64,000 bases of DNA from G047528255 sp047528255 (GCA_047528255.1 CP180024.1:1-64000); one strand, 5' to 3'. Counted from the stretch's first letter, positions 20,739-30,047 are shown. The notes: generated by a model not told the origin, from the letters alone. Translations and numbers: made by a program.

Positions 20739-21046
20739 TTATTCCGTTTGAATAGCGTTGAAGTTCAGAGGCGATTCCTTTATGGAGTATTTTGAAGCCG
20801 TAAGAGATGGCATGTATTGACGCTCTTTTTTATTTGATTTGATCACCACTTTTTCTTGAGTTTCTTCACCTACTTTTCTGTAATTTAACTAATGTATATT
20901 TACCAGCATTCAAGGCTATCTCTAGAGAGTCTTGATTTGAAATTTGTAAATTCGGTTTTTCATCACGATAGACGTGCAGATCGTTTAATGTGATCAGGTT
21001 TTCTTGGGTGACTCTTGGGAAACGATCTTCAGCCGCAGAGATATAG
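20739..21046 (-). pseudogene. Unrecognised decayed gene between DUF6048 and rlmD
   Basis: Two minus frames read as continuous protein-like sequence. Upstream is NLITLNDLHVYRDEKPNLQ, ISNQDSLEIALNAGKYTLVK. After a one-base shift near 20880 comes EETQEKVVIKSNKKE, RQYMPSLTASKYSIKESPLN, ending in a stop at 20739. I do not recognise it. Its position suggests the small gene usually found between DUF6048 and rlmD in Bacteroidales (DUF6452), but the visible text does not confirm that. Confidence 0.4.
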
Positions 21047-21150
21047 GGTGATCACAAACGTCAGATTTTTTCAAAAGATTTGATTGTTATCATGAAAAAA
21101 CTCGAGCATCGCAAAAAATATTTACTTATCCGCTTCTTCATTCCTTTTTT

Positions 21151-22368
21151 TTAAAGTAGGACGTTCTCTACATGGCGGGTTTGGGGGAAAATATCTATCG
21201 GTTGTACTCTTGACAGAGTATAATGTTTCTCGATCAGAGCTATATTTCTGGCTTGCGTAGCCGAATTGCAGCTAACGTAAACTATTCGCTGCGGTTCGAT
21301 TTTTAAAAGTGTTTCGATTACTTTTTCGTGCATTCCCTGTCGCGTAGGGTCGGCGATCACGACCTTGGGCTTTCCCTGTTCCTCTACAAAATCAGTGGTG
21401 AAGAGTGTTTTTATATCTCCACAGAAAAAGATGCAATTGTCGATGGAGGAGTTCAAGCGGGCGTTCTCTTCGGCCAACGCAATGGCTTCTAGAAAGGGTT
21501 CGAAGCTTATTACTTTATGAGTTTGAGCAGAGATGAACTGTGCGATGGTTCCTATACCCGTGTAAAGATCATAAATGGATTCGGTTTCTAACAAGGAGGC
21601 AAAGTTTCGGGTAACTTTATAAAAAACGTAAGCTTGTTCTGAATGGATTTGAAAAAAAGATTTAGCGTCGACTTTGAATCGCAGCCCTTCTCTCTCTTCA
21701 TAAATGAACAGCCTTCCGTAAAAATATTGCACTTGAATGTCATAAATGGAGGCGTTTCCCTTGTTATTGATTGCATCAAGTAAATATTTTTTTTTCGGAA
21801 AACGTTCTTGTAAAAATTCGAATAAGGCTCGACGCTTCGCCTCATCGTCCGAAAAAAACTGAATCAAAACCATGACTTCTCCCGTATAGGATACTTGAAT
21901 GAGTAATGTAAGAAGAAATCCTTCTTGACGTTTGAGATCATAAAAAAGCCATTCTTGTTTTATGACATATTCCTCTATGGTCAAACGAATTTCTTTCGAG
22001 GGCGTAGCTTGTAAGTAAAAATCTTCCAAGTCGAAAGTCTTGTTCCAACGTTGGGGCAAATGAAAGCCCAAAGCTTCCCGATTCGGGATAGGTTGTCCCC
22101 TTCGGATTTTCTCGGCGCTTAGCCATTGGGCATTGGAAAAGGTAAATTCCAATTTGTTTCGATAATGATAGGTCTTTGCAGACCCTATGATGGGCGATAC
22201 GGGGGGTAGATCTAAGCCTCCAATACGTAGCAAGTTTTTTTGCACTTCCTTTTGTTTGAACTGCAGTTGTTCAACATATTTGAGGTGTTGCCAATGAGAC
22301 CCCCCACACATGCTGAAATGCTTGCAGACGGGTTTAGTTCTTTTTTCGGAATATTTATGAAAATGCAC
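21151..22368 (-). CDS. rlmD: RlmD/RumA-like 23S rRNA m5U methyltransferase, altered
   Basis: RlmD methylates U1939 of 23S rRNA using SAM. This frame of 405 residues carries the methyltransferase core: DLYTGIGTIAQFIS (SAM site, usually DLYTGTGT), IADPTRQGMHEKVI (usually DPPRxG) and VYVSCNSATQARNI with the catalytic cysteine. The Fe-S cluster signature C-x5-CGGC reads CKHFSMCGGS (15-24), so its third cysteine is Ser24. The fourth ligand, usually in a DIE-x-C context, is Phe at about 117 (FDLEDFYLQ). The N-terminal TRAM domain lies upstream in another frame (22383-22519). It may be a working cluster-less variant or an early pseudogene. Confidence 0.75.
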   Translation of the reverse strand: MHFHKYSEKRTKPVCKHFSMCGGSHWQHLKYVEQLQFKQKEVQKNLLRIGGLDLPPVSPIIGSAKTYHYRNKLEFTFSNAQWLSAEKIRRGQPIPNREALGFHLPQRWNKTFDLEDFYLQATPSKEIRLTIEEYVIKQEWLFYDLKRQEGFLLTLLIQVSYTGEVMVLIQFFSDDEAKRRALFEFLQERFPKKKYLLDAINNKGNASIYDIQVQYFYGRLFIYEEREGLRFKVDAKSFFQIHSEQAYVFYKVTRNFASLLETESIYDLYTGIGTIAQFISAQTHKVISFEPFLEAIALAEENARLNSSIDNCIFFCGDIKTLFTTDFVEEQGKPKVVIADPTRQGMHEKVIETLLKIEPQRIVYVSCNSATQARNIALIEKHYTLSRVQPIDIFPQTRHVENVLL

Positions 22369-22519
22369 TGGAACTTCTTGATAAAAAAGTTTTTTGTTTT
22401 TTTACTTCTACGTCAACGACGTCTATCGGGTCGGCTTTCGAAAAGAAAACCACTCGCCCGTCTTGTATCTTTCCCATGCCCATCCCTTTATCGGAGATAC
22501 CTGTCAATAGTATACCCAA
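22369..22519 (-). pseudogene. TRAM domain of rlmD, out of frame with the main body
   Basis: The minus frame beginning near TTG 22519 reads LTGISDKGMGMGKIQDGRVV then FFSKADPIDVVDVEVKKQKT, typical of the TRAM domain that starts RlmD. It leaves the frame of the downstream enzyme at an A5-C-T7 stretch (about 22382-22398). A one-base indel, a sequencing error or slippage at the homopolymers would explain it. Confidence 0.65.
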
Positions 22520-22584
22520 AGTATCTGAGCTTTGTTTCTCATCGTGCGCAAAAGTACACTGCTATTCTATTAAAAAAAAAAGAT

Positions 22585-23753
22585 GAGAGGCTATTATATT
22601 AAGATGAATTACGTTTATTCTGGCCATCCTAGATGAGTTTTGTTGGAGAACGATCTAGCTTTAGTCTTTCACATCGTGAGAAGGATGCATGGGAGAAGTA
22701 GTTTAAAATATTTGTAAATCAATATATTCTTTCGTATAATTTGGATTAGAAAATAAAAAATCCGGATCTATGCTCAGAAGAACTGCACAAATACTTTAGT
22801 GAACTATATATGGAACGTTTTACCAGAAGGAGTGATTTTTAAAAGGTAAACACATTAATCTAGTGGAAAGGGATGGAGAAAGAAATGAAACCATTGTGTT
22901 AATGGTGAATTACGTTTATTCAGCCTCCTAGGAGGGATAGTAGATGGTCCGTATTATAGTGAGTTTTTTTGCTCCCAAGGGAGCTCTTATCCACGTAATG
23001 AAGGATCGGAAGGAAAAGGAGCAAAAGCAAATTAGTTAAAGAAAAACAAGGGTAAAAAAAGAGACTCAATCAGGAGTAGATACTCAAGGAAAATGGATTA
23101 AGAAATCAGGTAAATTCTACTACAGATACAAGAAGCACATAGGGTGGGATAAAAATGGATTTTACGCAGCCAATAAGCATCATAGTAGAGGCTAAAGCCA
23201 TTAATAAGCAAACTAGGATATAAAATTCAGAGAAGTATATGCAGACAAAGGTTAGCAAGTTCCAGCCAAGGTGTCTTACTTTCATAGTCTAGGCATCAAG
23301 ATAGTATACAGAAGAAAACCTATAGGAACCGTCCATTAAGAGGATAGCATATTATTCAACAAATTAGTGAGTAAACTAGATGGGTAGTAGAACGTGCTTT
23401 TGGCAGTATAAAGCGTTGGTTTGTATCAGGAAAGGCTCGTTACAAAAAATTAGCTCGTGAGCATGCTAAGCCTCTTATGGAGGTTATGGTGCATAATTTG
23501 TATCGTTCCCCTAGCATTATTATGAGTTGTTCATAACAAATAAATATAATTAATTAATTTATAATCTACATTCATTCCTAATGAAGCCGTTTAGGAGCTT
23601 GAATAACCATAATCCACCATTAATAAAATGGCTCATTAATTGATTTATAATTAACAACTTTCGAATACGAGGTGAAAATTAAATATCCATCGTCTCCAAC
23701 GAAGTCCATCTAGGAGGCTAGATAAACGTAATTTACTTAATAGTAATAGTCTC
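22585..23753. mobile_element. Nested IS5 fragments
   Basis: In order: a minus-oriented right end (22585-22677), a plus-oriented left part (22678-22884), a 46-bp minus right-end scrap (22885-22930), a plus-oriented middle and right part (22931-23634) and an additional plus right end (23635-23753). The transposase blocks (GVIVDGPYY, RYKKLAREHAKPLMEVMVHN) are readable only as short pieces. The last terminus is 35 bp from the ilvA stop. Confidence 0.85.
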
Positions 23754-23787
23754 CCATTTCGGCCAAAAATTCGGTATAAAAGTAATA

Positions 23788-25074
23788 TTAGATCAAAGTA
23801 TGGAATAAATCCGGATTTTCGTTGATGTACTGGAAAGGTATCCGAGAATTTTTCATCTTTTCCGTCAAACTCGAGAAGTCTCGCCTATCGGCCAACTCTA
23901 TTCCGATCACGGCCGGGCCTTCCTCTTTAGCGTTCTTTTTGGAGTATTGGAAATAGGCGATATCATCTTGAGGACTGAGGATTTCATTGACAAACTGCTT
24001 TAATGCTCCAGCCCGTTGCGGAAATCTTACGATAAAATAATGCTTCAATCCTTCGTACAGTAGAGATCTTTCTCTAATCTCCTCGGTTCGGGTGATGTCA
24101 TTATTGCCTCCGCTCAGGACGCACACGACATTTTTCTCGTGAATCTCTTCAGCGTAGAGATCTAGTGCAGCGATGGAAAGCGCTCCGGCTGGTTCCGCCA
24201 CGATGGCTTCTGCGTTATAAAGATCTAAGATTGTTGTGCAAACTTTTCCTTCGGAAACGGTTTTGACCTCATGCAGGGCTTTTCTGCAAATTTCGAACGT
24301 GAATTCTCCTACTTTTTTAACTGAAGCTCCATCGACAAATCGGTCAATATTTTCAAGAGTGACAACCCTTTCCTCCGTCAAAGATCGACTCATCGAAGGG
24401 GCTCCTTCAGGTTCCACTCCGATAATTCTACTATTGGGGCTCAACTGGCGGAAATAGCTGCCTACGCCCGCAGCCAGTCCTCCTCCTCCGATAGGAACGA
24501 ATACATAATCGATCGTACCTTGAGCTTGCTGCAATATTTCCAAGCCTACGGTGGCCTGCCCCTCTATGATTTTCGGATCGTCAAAAGGATGAATGAAAAC
24601 TTGATCATTTTTTTCATGGTCTTTCAAGGCCTGAAGATAAGCGGCATCGAAAGTATCCCCGACGAGACGAATTTCGATATGATCTTTACCCAACATTTTC
24701 ACCCGAGCGATCTTTTGCTTGGGGGTAGTCGTGGGCATATAAATCTTACCGAAAATTTTTAACCTTTGACAAGAATAGGCTACACCCTGAGCATGGTTGC
24801 CTGCGCTTGCGCAAACAAGCCCTTTTTCGAGCTGTGAAGCATTAAGATTTCTGATTTTGTTATAGGCTCCTCGGATTTTATAAGAACGTACGAACTGAAG
24901 ATCTTCTCTTTTTAAAAAAATACGGGCTTGATACCGTTCCGATAAAGTTAAATTTTCTTGTAAGGGTGTATCGCAAAGGATCTCCTTGAGCGTGTGACGG
25001 GCTTTGGCCACGTCTTTTACCGTAGGGAAATAACTTGATGTGAGGGTTTTTAACATCTCATTCAATTGTGTCAT
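23788..25074 (-). CDS. ilvA: Threonine dehydratase (biosynthetic)
   Basis: IlvA deaminates threonine to 2-oxobutanoate, the entry step to isoleucine. The 428 residues comprise a PLP domain, with SYKIRGAYNKI holding the Schiff-base K66, SAGNHAQGVAY and a GGGGLAAGVGSYF loop. A single C-terminal ACT-like regulatory domain (about 335-428, HYFIVRFPQRAGALKQFVNEIL) is the short form common in Bacteroidetes and Gram-positives. It follows ilvC by 118 bp, and a strong intrinsic terminator stands between them, so it may be transcribed separately or by read-through from the ilvD promoter. Confidence 0.96.
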   Translation of the reverse strand: MTQLNEMLKTLTSSYFPTVKDVAKARHTLKEILCDTPLQENLTLSERYQARIFLKREDLQFVRSYKIRGAYNKIRNLNASQLEKGLVCASAGNHAQGVAYSCQRLKIFGKIYMPTTTPKQKIARVKMLGKDHIEIRLVGDTFDAAYLQALKDHEKNDQVFIHPFDDPKIIEGQATVGLEILQQAQGTIDYVFVPIGGGGLAAGVGSYFRQLSPNSRIIGVEPEGAPSMSRSLTEERVVTLENIDRFVDGASVKKVGEFTFEICRKALHEVKTVSEGKVCTTILDLYNAEAIVAEPAGALSIAALDLYAEEIHEKNVVCVLSGGNNDITRTEEIRERSLLYEGLKHYFIVRFPQRAGALKQFVNEILSPQDDIAYFQYSKKNAKEEGPAVIGIELADRRDFSSLTEKMKNSRIPFQYINENPDLFHTLI

Positions 25075-25097
25075 CTGGTAAAACTGATGGGGTCGGT

Positions 25098-25134
25098 AAA
25101 AAACCCGGGTTTATCCATTCAGGATGAACCCGGG
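25098..25134 (-). terminator. Rho-independent terminator between ilvC and ilvA
   Basis: On the minus strand a 13-bp stem with one mismatch (CCCGGGTTCATCC / GGATAAACCCGGG) closes a 5-nt loop (TGAAT) and is followed at once by six T. It lies 58 bp after the ilvC stop and 23 bp before the ilvA ATG. It either ends the ilvDBNC transcript or gates read-through into ilvA. No Ile-rich leader is visible between ilvC and this hairpin. Confidence 0.85.
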
Positions 25135-25192
25135 AAGACATAGGGGGGTGGAGCCATGTGGTTTTAAGATTGCAACATTGACATATTTTTTA

Positions 25193-26233
25193 TCAGGATT
25201 TGGTTCTGAGCTTACGTACGGTAGCTCCGGCTTGCCATAGTTCACTTTCGTTGAGAGTTTGAAGTTCTTTTTGAAGTTTTTCTCGATAATTAGGTTGGCT
25301 GTTGGCGCTAATAGTGCGCTCTGCTTCTCGCCCCGAGGCTACCTCTTCATAGAGCGATTTAAATACGGGTAAAGTAGCATCTCTGAATTTTTTCCACCAG
25401 TCCAGAGCTCCTCTTTGCGCCGTGGTCGAGCAATTGGCATACATCCAGTCCATACCATTTTCCGATACAAGTGGCATAAGACTTTCGGTGAGCTCTTCCA
25501 CGGTTTCGTTGAAGGCTTCTGAGGGTGAATGGCCATGGTCCCTGAGCACTTGGTATTGAGCGGAAAAAACACCTTGTATAGCTCCCATTAAACTGCCTCT
25601 CTCTCCGGTAAGATCCGAGTAGACTTCTTTTTTAAACGTTGTCTCAAAAAGATAGCCTGACCCGATACCGATACCGATTGCTAGTGTCCTTTCTTTGGCC
25701 TTTCCGGTGTGGTCTTGGGCGACGGAATAGCTTGAATTGACTCCTCTTCCTTCTAAAAAGAATCTTCTCAGACTGGTTCCCGATCCTTTGGGAGCTACCA
25801 AAAAAATATCGATATCCTTTGGCGGAACGATGCCTGTCTTTTCATTGTATGTCAGGCTGAAACCGTGAGAGAAATACAAGCCTTTTCCTTGGGTGAGGTA
25901 GGGCTTTATGGTGGACCAAACGGAGATCTGCCCCGCATCGGATAACAACAGCATTAAAATAGTTCCCTTTTGGGCTGCTTCTTCTAGTGGGAATAAGGTT
26001 TGTCCTTCTACCCAGCCGTCTTGGACGGCTTTTTGCCAGGAGGTGGAGCCTTTACGTTGTCCGATAATGACGTGGAAACCGTTGTCGCGTAAATTCAATG
26101 CTTGTCCCGGTCCTTGTACCCCGTAACCTAATACGGCAATGGTTTCTTCTTTTAAGACTTCTTTTGCCTTTGAAAGGGGAAATTCTTCTCTTGTTATGAC
26201 ATTTTCTTCTACGGGGCCGAATTTTAATTTCAT
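25193..26233 (-). CDS. ilvC: Ketol-acid reductoisomerase
   Basis: IlvC isomerises and reduces acetolactate or acetohydroxybutyrate with NADPH, in Ile and Val synthesis. The 346 residues fit the Bacteroidetes class. AVLGYGVQGPGQALNLRDNG (about 33-52) is the dinucleotide-binding Rossmann loop, GQRKGS follows the second strand, and LVAPKGSG and TGERGSLMG are conserved active-site blocks of the all-helical domain. It is the fourth gene of the ilvD-B-N-C series. The thioesterase gene often found between ilvN and ilvC in Bacteroidales is missing; only 47 bp separate them. Confidence 0.96.
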   Translation of the reverse strand: MKLKFGPVEENVITREEFPLSKAKEVLKEETIAVLGYGVQGPGQALNLRDNGFHVIIGQRKGSTSWQKAVQDGWVEGQTLFPLEEAAQKGTILMLLLSDAGQISVWSTIKPYLTQGKGLYFSHGFSLTYNEKTGIVPPKDIDIFLVAPKGSGTSLRRFFLEGRGVNSSYSVAQDHTGKAKERTLAIGIGIGSGYLFETTFKKEVYSDLTGERGSLMGAIQGVFSAQYQVLRDHGHSPSEAFNETVEELTESLMPLVSENGMDWMYANCSTTAQRGALDWWKKFRDATLPVFKSLYEEVASGREAERTISANSQPNYREKLQKELQTLNESELWQAGATVRKLRTKS

Positions 26234-26280
26234 AAATGTAATTTTTTTGAATAATTATTTTTTGATCGTTTGTGATATAA

Positions 26281-26568
26281 TTATAGGGAAACGGAGGTTT
26301 TGATTTGTTTTGAAGATCTTTCTGTATCCGAGCGATGATAGAAGGCTCGGCTAACTCCGATCAATTTTTCGATCTGCTTGATCAGCTGATTTATTTGGTC
26401 TTCGATGCATTCCAAATCGATCGTATAATGCAAGATATCAGGGCTTTCTCCTTGACAAACATTCATGCTTTTGATGATTAAATTTCTTCGATTAAATACG
26501 ATCAAGATGCGGTTGATCAATCTTGAAAGATTATCGGCTAATATTATGATTCTGAACGGTTTTTTCAT
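26281..26568 (-). CDS. ilvN: Acetolactate synthase regulatory subunit, ACT domain only
   Basis: IlvN binds branched-chain amino acids and confers feedback control and full activity on IlvB. Here the protein has only 95 residues. The ACT fold (about 5-72, NRILIVFNRRNLIIKSMNVC and QIEKLIGVSRAFYH) is intact. The second, C-terminal IlvN domain present in most long family members (about 160-190 residues) is absent, and there is no room for it before ilvC. It could work like the short E. coli IlvM, or be a reduced regulator with weakened feedback. It starts 15 bp after ilvB. Confidence 0.88.
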   Translation of the reverse strand: MKKPFRIIILADNLSRLINRILIVFNRRNLIIKSMNVCQGESPDILHYTIDLECIEDQINQLIKQIEKLIGVSRAFYHRSDTERSSKQIKTSVSL

Positions 26569-26583
26569 GATAGTGTCGGGTTT

Positions 26584-28278
26584 TCATGTTAAACGAATTT
26601 CATTTACTGCTGCTCCGCTGGTTATCATCGGAAAAACGTTGTCTTCCCTTTCTACGACAACTTCTAACAGATAGGGACCTTTGTGATCAAACATTTTTTC
26701 TACGGCAGCTGCGAGATTTTCTCTCCGCTCTACTTTTTTTCCTGAGATATTATAAGCATTAGCCAATTGTACGAAATCAGGATTGACCAACTCCGTGCAC
26801 GAGTAGCGTTTGTCAAAAAATAATTGTTGCCATTGGCGCACCATGCCCAAAAAATTGTTATTGAGCAGTACGATCTTTATCGGAATATCATATTGTAGTA
26901 TGGATCCCAGTTCCTGTAATGTCATCTGGATGCCCCCGTCTCCCGCTACACAGATCACTTGCCTATCTTTTGCTCCAAGCTGCGCTCCGATAGCTGCTGG
27001 CAAGGCAAATCCCATCGTACCCAACCCTCCGGAGGTGATTTGAGTTTTCGAAACGGTGAAATCGAAATAACGTGATGTGATCATTTGGTGTTGACCTACA
27101 TCAGTGACGAGAATTGCATTATCTTGTTTGTAATGATTGATCCATCGGATGGCTTCACCCATTGTCAGACCTTTTTTGGTAGGGTGCAAATCATTTCGCA
27201 TGACGTTTTCTTCTTCTTCTGCCCTCAACTTGTCAAAAGAGCATATCCACGCTTGATGATTGTTTTTTTGCACTCGGTCGGTCAGTTTGGGTAAACTGAT
27301 TTTACAATCACCCAAGATGGGTACATCGCAAGGGATATTTTTGCCGATTTCGCAAGGATCGATTTCCAAATGGATGACTCGAGCTTGCTTGGCGTATCTT
27401 TTGACATCTCCTGTGACACGATCGTCAAAACGCATTCCTATGGCGATGAGCGCGTCACATTCGTTAGTCAGTATGTTGGGGGCATAATTCCCGTGCATGC
27501 CTACCATACCTACATGTAAAGGGTGACTGTTTTCTATGGCTCCCAATCCCAACAATGTGCTGGCTACGGGGATACCTGTTTTTTCGATGAAATATTTTAA
27601 CTCTTTTTCCGCATGAGCTAAGATGACCCCTTGCCCGATGATAGCCAAAGGTTTTTCGGAAGCGTCGATCAGTTGAGCGGCAGCTTGGACTCCTCTTTCT
27701 TCTACTTTGGGATAAGGTGTAAAATTATTCACTGACGTGCAAAAACTATAATTAAAGTAGGCAGTTTGGAATTGAGCGTTTTTTGTTATGTCTACCAAAA
27801 CGGGGCCTGGCCGTCCTGATTTGGCAATGTAAAAGGCTTGACGAATGACTTTGCAAAGATCTCGGACATCGGTGACTTGGGCGTTCCATTTGGTGGCGGA
27901 AATAGATAGATCCATAATATTCGTCTCCTGAAAAGCATCAGTTCCAAGAAGATATGAAGGTACTTGCCCTGTAATACATACAAGGGGCGTATTGTCGATC
28001 AAGGCGTCTACCAAGCCTGTGATCAAGTTGGTCGCTCCGGGGCCAGAAGTGGTAAAACATACGCCTACTTTTCCGGTGACTCTGGCATATCCTTGAGCGG
28101 CATGTATGGCTCCTTGCTCATGCCGTGTCAAAATATGGGAGATCTCATCTTGATAATGATGTATAGCGTCATATATGGGCATGATCGCTCCACCGGGATA
28201 ACCGAAAATGTATTCCACTTCCTCTTCCAATAGAGATTTGATGAGAATTTCCGAACCGGTGAATATTTCTTTTTTCAT
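26584..28278 (-). CDS. ilvB: Acetolactate synthase catalytic subunit
   Basis: This ThDP/FAD enzyme condenses pyruvate with pyruvate or 2-oxobutanoate. From the ATG at 28278 it has 564 residues beginning MKKEIFTGSEILIKSLLEEE. A longer open frame to 28383 exists but overlaps ilvD and has no family counterpart. YPGGAIMPIYDAI and RHEQGAIHAAQGYAR (with the ThDP-activating Glu) lie at the front. GDGGIQMTLQELGS followed by NNNFLGMVRQWQ is the metal/ThDP motif. The start overlaps the ilvD stop (ATGA), so the two are translationally coupled. Confidence 0.96.
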   Translation of the reverse strand: MKKEIFTGSEILIKSLLEEEVEYIFGYPGGAIMPIYDAIHHYQDEISHILTRHEQGAIHAAQGYARVTGKVGVCFTTSGPGATNLITGLVDALIDNTPLVCITGQVPSYLLGTDAFQETNIMDLSISATKWNAQVTDVRDLCKVIRQAFYIAKSGRPGPVLVDITKNAQFQTAYFNYSFCTSVNNFTPYPKVEERGVQAAAQLIDASEKPLAIIGQGVILAHAEKELKYFIEKTGIPVASTLLGLGAIENSHPLHVGMVGMHGNYAPNILTNECDALIAIGMRFDDRVTGDVKRYAKQARVIHLEIDPCEIGKNIPCDVPILGDCKISLPKLTDRVQKNNHQAWICSFDKLRAEEEENVMRNDLHPTKKGLTMGEAIRWINHYKQDNAILVTDVGQHQMITSRYFDFTVSKTQITSGGLGTMGFALPAAIGAQLGAKDRQVICVAGDGGIQMTLQELGSILQYDIPIKIVLLNNNFLGMVRQWQQLFFDKRYSCTELVNPDFVQLANAYNISGKKVERRENLAAAVEKMFDHKGPYLLEVVVEREDNVFPMITSGAAVNEIRLT

Positions 28279-29975
28279 AGTTCTAAAAATTGATCTGTAA
28301 CACATCCTTCCGAGGCTGATGATACGGTCTTGGCATATTTGTATAAATAACCTGCTTTTTCTTTGAGGGTTGGAGCAATCCACTGTTCTCTTCGTTTTTG
28401 CATTTCGGTATCACTGATTTCCAACGTTATAGTGTTATTTTCGGAATCTATGATGATAAGGTCCCCGTTTTTGACCAAAGCGATGGGGCCTCCTATTTGA
28501 GCTTCGGGTGTGATATGCCCGACAACGAAGCCGTGTGATCCTCCTGAAAATCTTCCATCAGTTATCAGGGCAACGCTTTTACCTAGTCCGACTCCCATGA
28601 TGTAGGAAGTGGGTTTGAGCATTTCAGGCATGCCTGGGGCTCCCCTAGGGCCTACGTATCGGATGACGATGACGTCTCCTGCTTGGACTTTGTTTCCGGA
28701 AATAGCTTCATTGGCTTCTTTTTCCGAATCGAAGGTCTTGGCAAGTCCGGAAAAGTTGAGTCCTTCCTTACTAGTGATTTTGGCTACGGATCCGTCGGGC
28801 GCTAAATTTCCGTACAAGATTTGTAGGTGACCATCTTTCTTGATCGGATCATGCAGGGGATAGATGATTTTTTGATCAAAGGAAAGGTCGGGTACTTTTT
28901 CCAGATTTTCCGCCAGGGTTTTTCCCGTTACCGTGATGCAATCACCTTGTAGGAGCCCTTCATTGAGCAAGTATCTCATGATAACGGGTGTACCGCCGAT
29001 GGTGTGGATGTCTTCCATCAGGAATTCACCGCTGGGCTTCAGATTCCCGATGAAAGGGACACGTTGATTAATCTCTTGAAAATCGGCCAGCTTTAGTTCT
29101 ACCTCTGCGGTTTTGGCGATGGCCAACAGATGCAGTACAAGGTTGGTAGATCCTCCCAGAGCGATAGCTAGCGTGATTGCGTTTTGAAGGGCTTTTTTGG
29201 TGACGATGTCTTTTGGTGTGATATTTTTTTTTAAAAGATTTTTGATAGTTTTCCCCACTTTCCAACATTCTTGTTTTTTTGCATCGCTTACGGCTGCCGG
29301 TAAGGAAGAAGAATAGGGAAGGGTCATTCCCATTGCCTCTAAAGCGATAGCCATAGTATTAGCCGTATACATACCGCCACAAGCACCTGCTCCAGGGCAG
29401 GATTTTTTGATGATCTCTTTGTATGTTTCTTCGGATATTTTCCCTGCGTTTCGTTCTCCCAAGGCTTCAAACGCTGAGATGATATTGAGTTTTTCTCCGT
29501 TGTAACAACCCGAGGCTATGCTACCGCCATATACGATAATGGAAGGTCTGTTGAGTCGGAGCAAGGCCATCAAAGCTCCGGGCATATTTTTATCACATCC
29601 GGGGATGGCTACCACTCCATCGTGATGATGAGCGGCTGCCATGGATTCTATGCTATCAGCGATCAACTCACGAGAAGGAAGGGAATAACGCATTCCGAGG
29701 GTGCTCATAGTGATTCCGTCGCTTATTCCTATAGTGTTGAATTGAAACCCTATAAGTCCATTATATTGTATGGAAGCTTTAATATTTTCTCCTAAGGTAT
29801 TCAGGTGCATATTACATGGGTTTCCTTCGTACCAATTGCTTACGATTCCGATCTGGGCTTTATGAAGGTCAGATTCCGTAAGACCCGTAGCGTGGAGCAT
29901 GGCTTGTGATGCTGGAAGTCCGGGATCTTCGGTGAGTTTCGAGCTGAAACGGTTGATCGCTTTTTTCATCTTCAT
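28275..29975 (-). CDS. ilvD: Dihydroxy-acid dehydratase
   Basis: IlvD removes water from dihydroxy acids to give the 2-oxo precursors of Val and Ile. It needs an Fe-S cluster, linking it to the suf genes next door. The 566 residues are full length. IPGCDKNMPG and CPGAGACGGMYTANTMA hold cluster-ligand cysteines, and TDGRFSGGSHGFVVGHITPEA is the C-terminal hallmark. It is the first gene of the ilvD-ilvB-ilvN-ilvC series. Upstream lie a promoter, a branched-chain-rich leader peptide and a terminator hairpin, so expression is probably set by attenuation. Confidence 0.97.
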   Translation of the reverse strand: MKMKKAINRFSSKLTEDPGLPASQAMLHATGLTESDLHKAQIGIVSNWYEGNPCNMHLNTLGENIKASIQYNGLIGFQFNTIGISDGITMSTLGMRYSLPSRELIADSIESMAAAHHHDGVVAIPGCDKNMPGALMALLRLNRPSIIVYGGSIASGCYNGEKLNIISAFEALGERNAGKISEETYKEIIKKSCPGAGACGGMYTANTMAIALEAMGMTLPYSSSLPAAVSDAKKQECWKVGKTIKNLLKKNITPKDIVTKKALQNAITLAIALGGSTNLVLHLLAIAKTAEVELKLADFQEINQRVPFIGNLKPSGEFLMEDIHTIGGTPVIMRYLLNEGLLQGDCITVTGKTLAENLEKVPDLSFDQKIIYPLHDPIKKDGHLQILYGNLAPDGSVAKITSKEGLNFSGLAKTFDSEKEANEAISGNKVQAGDVIVIRYVGPRGAPGMPEMLKPTSYIMGVGLGKSVALITDGRFSGGSHGFVVGHITPEAQIGGPIALVKNGDLIIIDSENNTITLEISDTEMQKRREQWIAPTLKEKAGYLYKYAKTVSSASEGCVTDQFLEL

Positions 29976-29989
29976 ACATAGATTTAAAT

Positions 29990-30022
29990 AAAAAGCCCTA
30001 CCAGTTTGGAGTAGGGCCTTTT
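29990..30022 (-). terminator. Attenuator terminator in the ilvD leader
   Basis: On the minus strand a 7-bp stem GCCCTAC / GTAGGGC (30017-29995) with a 9-nt loop is followed by TTTTTA. It lies just before the ilvD ATG (29975) and after the leader peptide stop. Its left flank contains TACTCCAA (30014-30007), complementary (seven Watson-Crick pairs and one G-U) to TTGGGGTA at the end of the leader ORF. This allows a competing antiterminator. Confidence 0.8.
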
Positions 30023-30047
30023 AAAGAATAATATTTAAATAGCCAAC

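Noticed and set aside
28279..28383. Longer ilvB start
   Set aside because: The extra 35 codons lie inside ilvD, have no family match, and the ATG at 28278 overlaps the ilvD stop in the usual ATGA arrangement.
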